Assembly (NCBI GenBank): GCA_946183415.1
Contig: CAMHAM010000027.1
Coordinates: 1-39,379, forward strand
Direction: 5' to 3'
DNA length: 39,379 nt
Source: an uncultured Prevotella sp.
GTDB taxonomy: Bacteria > Bacteroidota > Bacteroidia > Bacteroidales > Bacteroidaceae
The translations under genes and the position numbers were made by a program. The notes below the pieces were generated by a model. The model had not been told where the DNA came from and searched no databases. It saw only the letters and a list, made by a program, of their open reading frames with translations. Position 1 is the stretch's first letter. Each line of letters starts with the position of its first letter. Positions 34,058-39,379 of this stretch are shown here, piece after piece.

Positions 34058-34777
34058 TCACTGATACAGTTCCTGTAATACACCTATCGACTTCATCTCC
34101 GGGAAATCCGGCAGATGGAGTCGATAATATATTAATGAAACCTCCAAAAGGCGGTTCCGCTCCTGATGCGACATGCGGAAAAGATGCATTGTCGGATAGT
34201 CCATACGCATCATCAGCTGTACCTTCTCTGCTTCCTCAGGGTATAGAAAATCACGATGGACCGGCGGTACCTGCAGGAACTCACTCTCACGCAAGTCAAA
34301 ATAGTCGCCTGCATGATAATGCTCCAGATTAGGATAGAACCCCAAAAAACGTGAAAGGCGCATAAGGAACACAAGATGGAAGTTGGCAAAGCGGTCTTCC
34401 TGGCCATCGAGCCACTGGATACTGCTTTCAACATAATCGAACAGCAATTCATTACGCTGTTCAGAACGAAGCGCATAATATAGGAACTCTGCCAAGAAAA
34501 GTGCCATCGAGAGTTTGTGAGGATGGAAGGGGATAGACACAAAAGGGCATGCCAATCTGATATCCGATAACTTCTGTAACTGTATCTTTGGCCTGACATC
34601 AGTCTCTATCTCCAACAAGGATAAGGGCTGAAAAAACTGTTTCTTGACCTTCGACTTCGATGACTTAGGAATACTGACGATGAACGACAGTCTTCCGAAC
34701 TGTCGGGTGAACATATCCACAATCATTCTGGTCTCACCATACTTGAGCGAATGAAGCACAATTGCCTGAGTTTTCAT
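34058..34777 (-). CDS. recO: DNA repair protein RecO
   Basis: 239 residues from the chosen start MKTQAIVLHSLKYGETRMIVD, the typical RecO opening (an OB-fold domain in about 1-80), followed by a helical domain. It loads RecA with RecR during gap repair. In Bacteroidetes RecO the zinc site is often degenerate, and no clear CxxC pair is seen here. The ATG is 14 bp after the -7 element, so the leader is very short; an alternative ATG at 34783 would be leaderless. It converges on ftsZ with no intergenic base. Confidence 0.9.
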   Translation of the reverse strand: MKTQAIVLHSLKYGETRMIVDMFTRQFGRLSFIVSIPKSSKSKVKKQFFQPLSLLEIETDVRPKIQLQKLSDIRLACPFVSIPFHPHKLSMALFLAEFLYYALRSEQRNELLFDYVESSIQWLDGQEDRFANFHLVFLMRLSRFLGFYPNLEHYHAGDYFDLRESEFLQVPPVHRDFLYPEEAEKVQLMMRMDYPTMHLFRMSHQERNRLLEVSLIYYRLHLPDFPEMKSIGVLQELYQ

Positions 34778-34790
34778 CAACATACGTGTG

Positions 34791-34798
34791 CAAAGATA
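34791..34798 (-). promoter_or_regulatory. -7 element of recO
   Basis: TATCTTTG in minus sense, 13 bp from the recO ATG at 34777. This excludes the longer start at 34801. Confidence 0.65.
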
Positions 34799-34849
34799 CA
34801 CATAAAAGCGTAAAAAAGAATGTAAATCATCATTTTTTTGCTTGAAAAT

Positions 34850-34880
34850 TTTGCAGTTTAGAAAAATAGCAGTACCTTTG
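34850..34880 (+). promoter_or_regulatory. Promoter of tRNA-Glu (and probably rpsT)
   Basis: TTTG (34850-34853), a 19-bp spacer and TACCTTTG (34873-34880) form a textbook Bacteroidetes promoter 20 bp before the tRNA. I see no separate promoter of this quality before rpsT. Confidence 0.8.
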
Positions 34881-34900
34881 CACCCGCAAAAAATGGCAAT

Positions 34901-34975
34901 GGTCCCTTCGTCTATCGGTTAGGACGAGAGATTTTCATTCTCTAAAGAGGAGTTCGACTCTCCTAGGGACTACCA
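34901..34975 (+). tRNA. tRNA-Glu (anticodon TTC), CCA encoded
   Basis: Acceptor GGTCCCT pairs with AGGGACT, the anticodon stem AGAGA/TCTCT encloses loop TTTTCAT (anticodon TTC), and the T arm is GAGGAG-TTCGACT-CTCC type. Discriminator A is followed by an encoded CCA. It reads GAA and GAG codons. Confidence 0.95.
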
Positions 34976-34985
34976 AAAATTAAAT

Positions 34986-35095
34986 CCGCCATCTGCACAG
35001 CCAGTGCTACTGATTAGATTGGGAACGGTGGCGGAGGGTTTCTGAAAAGAGGCCCGCCCAGGGCAGTCTTAACGACGCAAGACCCATAAGCTTTA
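34986..35095 (+). ncRNA. Structured 5' leader of rpsT (candidate ribosomal-protein leader)
   Basis: The 146 bp between tRNA-Glu and rpsT are GC-rich and full of complementary segments, unlike other leaders here. CCGCCA pairs with TGGCGG (outer stem, about 34986-35037), with inner GCAC-agcca-GTGC. GCCC-gccca-GGGC follows, then GTCTT-N8-AAGAC shortly before an unstructured A/T-rich stretch leading to the ATG. S20 binding to its own leader is a natural idea, but I do not recognise a known family. Confidence 0.45.
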
Positions 35096-35121
35096 AATTA
35101 ACAACAAAATTAAATTAAAAA

Positions 35122-35376
35122 ATGGCAAATCACAAATCATCAGTGAAGAGAATCCGCCAGGACAAGAAGAAGGCGCTTCACAATCACTACTACGCAAAGA
35201 CAATGCGTAACGCTGTGCGCAAGCTGCGCGCTATGACTAACAAGGAAGAGGCTGCAGCTCTCTATCCGAAGGTTCAGAAGATGCTTGACAAGTTGGCTAA
35301 GACCAACATCATCCACAAGAACAAGGCAGCAAACCTGAAGTCAAGCCTCGCTCTGCACATCAACAAGCTGGGATAA
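35122..35376 (+). CDS. rpsT: 30S ribosomal protein S20
   Basis: 84 residues, the family size. [30 protein letters not shown] and [20 protein letters not shown] are typical S20 segments, highly basic and helical. It binds 16S rRNA early in small-subunit assembly. It is preceded by a structured leader and followed by a terminator 24 bp after the stop. Confidence 0.97.
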   Translation: MANHKSSVKRIRQDKKKALHNHYYAKTMRNAVRKLRAMTNKEEAAALYPKVQKMLDKLAKTNIIHKNKAANLKSSLALHINKLG

Positions 35377-35399
35377 TAATCAACTATTATACAGACTTG

Positions 35400-35431
35400 A
35401 ACCGCAACTCGAAAGGGTTGCGGTTATTTTT
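35400..35431 (+). terminator. Rho-independent terminator of rpsT
   Basis: AACCGCAAC (35400-35408) pairs with GTTGCGGTT (35417-35425) around an 8-base loop, followed by ATTTTTT. Confidence 0.85.
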
Positions 35432-35444
35432 TGTAGTTTTTTAG

Positions 35445-35465
35445 CAGATAAACTAAGTTTATCTG
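35445..35465. promoter_or_regulatory. Perfect 21-bp palindrome at the gyrB promoter, candidate operator
   Basis: CAGATAAACT (35445-35454), a central A, and AGTTTATCTG (35456-35465) form a perfect dyad. It lies 12 bp before the gyrB -7 element and covers the expected -33 position, with no good TTTG -33 visible there. It is probably a repressor or activator site. It could also be read as a weak AT-rich hairpin, but a terminator with its own T-run already stands upstream at 35400. Confidence 0.6.
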
Positions 35466-35477
35466 ACTTTTTTTTTG

Positions 35478-35485
35478 TACCTTTG
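35478..35485 (+). promoter_or_regulatory. -7 element of gyrB
   Basis: TACCTTTG, 25 bp before the ATG at 35511. It excludes an in-frame upstream start at 35475, which would precede the transcription start. Confidence 0.75.
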
Positions 35486-35510
35486 CAACCAATTAGCGAA
35501 ACAAAGAAAA

Positions 35511-37487
35511 ATGACAGAAGAACAACTGAATCAAGAACAGAACTATTCCGCGAGCAATATTCAGGTGCTCGAAGGACTGGAAGCCGTACGTAAGCGCCCT
35601 GCGATGTACATCGGTGACATCAGCGAAAAGGGACTCCACCATCTGGTCAACGAGACCGTCGACAACTCTATCGACGAGGCGATGGCTGGCTACTGTACGC
35701 ATATTGAAGTGACGATTAATGAAGATAACTCCATCACCGTTCAGGATAATGGACGTGGTATCCCCGTTGATGAGCATGAGAAAATGCACAAGAGCGCCCT
35801 TGAGGTCGTGATGACTGTGCTCCATGCCGGAGGTAAGTTCGACAAAGGTTCCTATAAGGTGTCTGGAGGTCTCCACGGCGTGGGTGTCAGCTGTGTGAAC
35901 GCTCTTTCTACCCACATGCTCTCACAGGTATTCCGCAATGGTCATATCTACCAGCAGGAATATGAGAAGGGTAAGCCACTATACGACGTGAAGATCGTCG
36001 GCGACACGGATAAGACAGGTACCCGCCAGCAGTTCTGGCCCGACGGCACCATCTTCACCACCACAGAGTATAAGTACGACATCATTGCCCGTCGTATGCG
36101 CGAGCTGGCTTACCTCAATGCAGGTATCACTATCACGCTGACTGATCTCCGTCCTGATGAGGAAGGGAATCTGAAGCAGCCCGAGGTATTCCACGCCAAG
36201 GACGGACTGAAGGAGTTCGTGCGCTACGTCGATCGTCACCGCACTCACCTTTTCGACGATGTCATCTATCTGAAGACCGAGAAGCAAGGCACACCTATCG
36301 AGGTAGCTGTGATGTATAACACCGACTATAGCGAAAATATCCACTCTTACGTAAACAATATCAACACCATCGAGGGTGGTACCCATCTGATGGGCTTCCG
36401 TGCAGCCTTGACACGTACACTGAAGGCTTATGCTGATGCAGACCCTCAGATTTCCAAGCAGATCGAGAAGGCCAAGATCGAGATCGCAGGTGAGGACTTC
36501 CGCGAAGGTCTCTCTGCCGTTATCTCTATCAAGGTGGCAGAGCCCCAGTTCGAGGGTCAGACAAAGACCAAGCTGGGTAACTCTGAGGTAGCCGGAGCCG
36601 TACAACAGGCCGTAGGCGAAGCTTTAAGCAACTATCTGGAGGAGCACCCGAAGGAGGCCAAGCTTATATGCGACAAGGTGGTACTCGCTGCCACAGCCCG
36701 TATCGCAGCCCGCAAGGCCCGTGAGAGTGTACAGCGCAAGAACCCAATGACGGGTGGTGGACTGCCTGGCAAACTGGCCGATTGTTCCAACAAGGATCCC
36801 AAGGAGTGTGAGATCTTCCTTGTCGAGGGAGACTCCGCCGGCGGCTCTGCCAAGCAGGGGCGCGATCGTCACTTCCAGGCCATCCTGCCCTTACGTGGTA
36901 AGATTCTGAACGTCGAGAAGGTGCAGTGGCATCGCGTATTCGAAGCCGAATCCGTCATGAATATCATTCAGAGTATCGGTGTACGCTTTGGCGTTGAGGG
37001 TGAAGGCGACCGCGAGGCCAATATCGACAAACTGCGCTACGACAAGATCATCATCATGACCGATGCCGATGTCGATGGCTCTCACATCGACACGCTGATC
37101 ATGACACTCTTCTACCGCTTCATGCCACAGGTCATTCAGGGCGGTCACCTTTACATCGCTACCCCACCACTTTATAAGTGTACCTACAAGAAAGCCTCAG
37201 AGTATTGCTACACAGAGCAGCAGCGCCAGGCCTTCATCGACAAGTACGTGGCTGGCAATGGCGACGACAAGGCCCTGCACACCCAGCGCTACAAAGGTCT
37301 TGGTGAGATGAACCCAGAGCAGCTCTGGGAGACCACCATGAATCCAGAGAACCGCCTTCTGAAGCAGGTTACCATCGAGAATGCAGCAGAGGCTGACGAG
37401 ATATTCTCCATGCTGATGGGCGACGACGTAGAGCCTCGCCGCGAGTTCATCGAGAAGAACGCCACCTACGCCAATATCGACGCATAA
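35511..37487 (+). CDS. gyrB: DNA gyrase subunit B
   Basis: 658 residues from MTEEQLNQEQNYSASNIQVL. The GHKL ATPase domain is marked by VDNSIDEAMAGY and DNGRGIPVD and by GGLHGVG, followed by the transducer. The TOPRIM domain has EGDSAGGSAK (439-448) and DADVDGSHI (518-526), and the C-terminus has QRYKGLGEMNPEQLWETTM. It drives ATP-dependent negative supercoiling with GyrA. The EGDSAGGSAKQGRDR form is typical of GyrB rather than ParE. A palindrome over its promoter suggests specific control. Confidence 0.97.
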   Translation: MTEEQLNQEQNYSASNIQVLEGLEAVRKRPAMYIGDISEKGLHHLVNETVDNSIDEAMAGYCTHIEVTINEDNSITVQDNGRGIPVDEHEKMHKSALEVVMTVLHAGGKFDKGSYKVSGGLHGVGVSCVNALSTHMLSQVFRNGHIYQQEYEKGKPLYDVKIVGDTDKTGTRQQFWPDGTIFTTTEYKYDIIARRMRELAYLNAGITITLTDLRPDEEGNLKQPEVFHAKDGLKEFVRYVDRHRTHLFDDVIYLKTEKQGTPIEVAVMYNTDYSENIHSYVNNINTIEGGTHLMGFRAALTRTLKAYADADPQISKQIEKAKIEIAGEDFREGLSAVISIKVAEPQFEGQTKTKLGNSEVAGAVQQAVGEALSNYLEEHPKEAKLICDKVVLAATARIAARKARESVQRKNPMTGGGLPGKLADCSNKDPKECEIFLVEGDSAGGSAKQGRDRHFQAILPLRGKILNVEKVQWHRVFEAESVMNIIQSIGVRFGVEGEGDREANIDKLRYDKIIIMTDADVDGSHIDTLIMTLFYRFMPQVIQGGHLYIATPPLYKCTYKKASEYCYTEQQRQAFIDKYVAGNGDDKALHTQRYKGLGEMNPEQLWETTMNPENRLLKQVTIENAAEADEIFSMLMGDDVEPRREFIEKNATYANIDA

Positions 37488-37513
37488 GAAACTACATCAA
37501 TACTTTTTCAAGT

Positions 37514-37558
37514 CCCCAGCTGTGCAGGCTCTGCCTTATCAGCTGGGGATTCTTTATT
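37514..37558 (+). terminator. Rho-independent terminator of gyrB
   Basis: CCCCAGCTG (37514-37522) pairs with CAGCTGGGG (37540-37548) around a 17-base loop, followed by ATTCTTTATT. Confidence 0.8.
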
Positions 37559-37610
37559 AAACTTTCTCACTTCTTTTACGTCATAACTCTAAACATTAAT
37601 TCTTTAAAGT

Positions 37611-38957
37611 ATGAGAAAACTAACAATTATCGCTATTCTGATGGCAATGACTATTCAGATGAAGGCTTTGACGCCGTGGATCAAGGGAGGTTTTGAGACC
37701 GGAAAGTATCGTAATGTGTTCGTGGAGATGGGCTATCAGCCTGATGCTGTTGACGCCAAACTGAAAGAGGTGTTCAACGATGTGTTCCGTGGACCTAATA
37801 AGGTGTACTTCGAGGTAGGCGACTCCCTGGGATACGTTTCCGACATTAAAAACAACGATGCCCGTACTGAAGGTATGTCGTATGGCATGATGATTGCCGT
37901 ACAGATGAACGAGAAGGATATCTTCGACCGTCTGTGGCGATGGAGCAAGAAGTATATGCAGCACCAAAGCGGTTCGCGCGAGGGATATTTTGCATGGAGT
38001 TGCAAGACCGATGGCACTCACAATGCCGAGGGGGCAGCCAGCGATGGCGAGCTCTATTTCATCACTGCCCTAATCTTTGCCTCCAACCGCTGGGGCAACG
38101 ATACTGGTATCAACTATAAGGCTGAAGCCCAACATATCCTGAACTGTATACAACCCAAGGAGTACACGCCGGAGCCTCGCCAAGGCGGATTCCCTGGCTT
38201 CGGGCCACAGCAAGATGGACCTCAGAAAATGTATCTGATAGACCCCGAAACCCAGCTGATCACCTTCACTCCCGATGGCTTCGGCCAGCGATTTACCGAT
38301 CCATCCTACCACATTCCTGCTTTCTACGAGGTGTGGGCTAAATGGGCAGACGACGGACGTTCGGATTACTGGATGGAATGTGCCAAGAAGAGCCGTGAGT
38401 TCCTCCATAAAGCCATCAACGAGAAGACAGGCCTTAATGGTGACATGAGCCAGTATGACGGCTCAGAGATGCAGATGCCGCGATTCCCAGGCATGCCAGA
38501 ACCCAAGGAGGGCGAAAAGCCCCGCCGCAATGGTGTCAACAACTTCCGCTACGACTCATGGCGTGTGCCAATGAACATAGCCCTCGACTATGAGTGGAGC
38601 TGTGCCGACGGTGAGTGGCAGCGCCAATATGGGGAGAAGATACAGAATTTCTTCTACAGCCAGGGTGTAAATACTTTCTTTGATCAGTATCGCACAGACG
38701 GGACCATTCCTGAGGGCGATGAAATCCTACAGGCAGGCGGATTCAAGAAATTGCGCCATAGCATCGGCCTGGTAGCCACCACAGCAGCAGCCTCCGTGAT
38801 GTGTTCTCACGACAAGAGCAAGGAGTTTGTCGATGCACTTTGGAATGCCAAGCACGAGCCCTTCGACGACGGCTATTTTGATGCCTACTACGATGGCCTA
38901 CTACGCCTCTTTGCCTTCATGCATCTAAGTGGCAACTACAGGGTCATTCAGCGATAA
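37611..38957 (+). CDS. GH8 reducing-end exo-oligoxylanase-like enzyme, secreted
   Basis: 448 residues. A signal peptide (about 1-19, ending MKA) is followed by a GH8 (alpha/alpha)6 barrel. Glu87 in ARTEGMSYGMM fits the catalytic acid, Asp145 in GAASDGELYF the substrate-distorting acid, and Asp314 in FRYDSWRVPMN the base seen in reducing-end xylose-releasing enzymes (EC 3.2.1.156). It would trim xylo-oligosaccharides in the periplasm or outside. Two Gly/Pro-rich insertions (about 188-203 and 288-305) are unusual additions to the barrel. No TAnnTTTG box is visible upstream, so its promoter is unclear. A chitosanase or endoglucanase role is less likely. Confidence 0.87.
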   Translation: MRKLTIIAILMAMTIQMKALTPWIKGGFETGKYRNVFVEMGYQPDAVDAKLKEVFNDVFRGPNKVYFEVGDSLGYVSDIKNNDARTEGMSYGMMIAVQMNEKDIFDRLWRWSKKYMQHQSGSREGYFAWSCKTDGTHNAEGAASDGELYFITALIFASNRWGNDTGINYKAEAQHILNCIQPKEYTPEPRQGGFPGFGPQQDGPQKMYLIDPETQLITFTPDGFGQRFTDPSYHIPAFYEVWAKWADDGRSDYWMECAKKSREFLHKAINEKTGLNGDMSQYDGSEMQMPRFPGMPEPKEGEKPRRNGVNNFRYDSWRVPMNIALDYEWSCADGEWQRQYGEKIQNFFYSQGVNTFFDQYRTDGTIPEGDEILQAGGFKKLRHSIGLVATTAAASVMCSHDKSKEFVDALWNAKHEPFDDGYFDAYYDGLLRLFAFMHLSGNYRVIQR

Positions 38958-38999
38958 GGGCGAAATAGGGGTTACTATTTAGTAGCAGGTATATCCTTC

Positions 39000-39166
39000 G
39001 CTCTACCCTTACCCTATCTAAGTAGTACGAAGCTGCTTCTACCCTGCTTCTAGGCTGCTTCTACCCATACTCTAAGCATACTCATGAGTAAGCCTAGAAG
39101 CAGCCTAGAAGCAGCTTAGAATATGGCTACACCTTGGGTAGAGTTTGGGTAGAGCTTGGGTAGAGT
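39000..39166. repeat. 11-bp-period repeats forming a long perfect hairpin
   Basis: Units of CTGCTTCTANN repeat three times at 39033-39065, their complement CCTAGAAGCAG twice at 39093-39114, and TTGGGTAGAGY three times at 39134-39166, all with an 11-bp period. The segment 39044-39063 is a perfect 20-bp inverted repeat of 39095-39114. The loop holds a 12-bp palindrome (39079-39090). GCTCTACCC (39000-39008) is also the complement of GGGTAGAGC (39147-39155), so the whole element is roughly symmetrical. No gene is seen here. Confidence 0.7.
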
Positions 39167-39182
39167 ATGTGATTGGCCAACT

Positions 39183-39219
39183 GGCGCGCGAGTAGGGTGA
39201 CACATCGCGCCTGTTTTTG
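39183..39219 (+). terminator. Possible terminator of the GH8 gene
   Basis: GGCGCG (39183-39188) pairs with CGCGCC (39206-39211) around a 17-base loop, followed by TGTTTTTG. It is distant (225 bp) from the gene's stop codon. Confidence 0.4.
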
Positions 39220-39247
39220 TATCTTTTCCAAATTTTTTCTTGCCGAT

Positions 39248-39302
39248 GCGACAGTTTTTCAGCCCATGAGCGCAGTCTGTCGCAATATCATTTTCCTGTC
39301 GC
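39248..39302. repeat. Three copies of GCGACAG / CTGTCGC
   Basis: GCGACAG at 39248-39254 is inverted relative to CTGTCGC at 39277-39283 and 39296-39302. The group lies 31-85 bp upstream of the last promoter and could be a regulator site. Confidence 0.4.
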
Positions 39303-39332
39303 TACTACTCAAATCATTTTCCTCAAAAAAAC

Positions 39333-39363
39333 TTGGAATGTGCCGAAATTCGTCTTACCTTTG
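39333..39363 (+). promoter_or_regulatory. Promoter of the next gene, outside the window
   Basis: TTGG (39333-39336), a 19-bp spacer and TACCTTTG (39356-39363) match the Bacteroidetes consensus. No start codon follows within the remaining 16 bases. Confidence 0.7.
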
Positions 39364-39379
39364 CATCGTCAATCAGGAC

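Noticed and set aside
34976..35121. Cobalamin riboswitch or RNase P RNA before rpsT
   Set aside because: Short look-alike segments exist, but the conserved cores of these RNAs are missing and the length is too small.
35475..35510. Longer N-terminus for GyrB
   Set aside because: The extra codons overlap the -7 promoter element and lack similarity to GyrB N-termini.

Overview
The window looks like chromosome from a Bacteroidales bacterium close to Prevotella (rumen or gut type). The evidence is: nearly every promoter I can place carries the Bacteroidetes -7 element TAnnTTTG with little Shine-Dalgarno sequence; the division/cell-wall (dcw) cluster has the Bacteroidetes order; there is a glycine-lipid synthase pair; and there are plant-polysaccharide hydrolases and a BspA-type leucine-rich-repeat subtilase with a Prevotella-style C-terminal tail. 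The genus is an inference; no rRNA is present.

Layout. 1-83 is the end of an unidentified gene. 84-1330 has no intact gene but is full of structured repeats: hairpin modules, a coding-like fragment between two hairpins, seven copies of the octamer ATGTATAG/CTATACAT, a 22-bp-period palindrome array, a 21-bp-period dyad array and a two-copy hairpin with a covarying stem. 1331-3912 (minus) holds a secreted subtilase directly downstream of tRNA-Arg(CCU). 3984-8397 is a divergent pair, a GH28-GH43 fusion and a lipoprotein carboxylesterase, suggesting pectin or decorated hemicellulose breakdown. 8429-10449 (minus) is a translationally coupled DUF3737 / MalY-PatB C-S lyase operon. 10571-11056 is a small DUF3836-like protein. 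11212-13202 is a sensor kinase/response regulator pair, convergent with an operon (16313-13188) of a lipoprotein, an ECF sigma factor and an anti-sigma-like/beta-barrel fusion. 16486-18312 is glsA-glsB for glycine lipids.

18456-34057 is the dcw cluster: mraZ-rsmH-ftsL-ftsI-murE-mraY-murD-ftsW-murG-murC-ftsQ-ftsA-ftsZ, all on the plus strand and nearly gap-free. It supplies peptidoglycan precursors (MurE, MurD, MurC, MraY, MurG), the septal synthase (FtsW, FtsI) and the divisome scaffold (FtsL, FtsQ, FtsA, FtsZ); murF and ddl are absent here. An MraZ operator (three 5-bp repeats spaced 10 bp) overlaps its promoter. Convergent recO abuts ftsZ with no gap. tRNA-Glu, a structured leader and rpsT follow, then gyrB, whose promoter carries a perfect palindrome, and a GH8 oligoxylanase. 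The last 420 bp is a repeat-rich gene-free stretch of 11-bp units ending in a promoter for the next gene outside the window.

Most likely to reward a second look: the 22-bp and 21-bp palindrome arrays in 680-1065, the 11-bp repeat structure at 39000-39166, the palindrome over the gyrB promoter, the structured rpsT leader, the MraY with an altered HHH motif, and the sigma/trans-envelope barrel operon.
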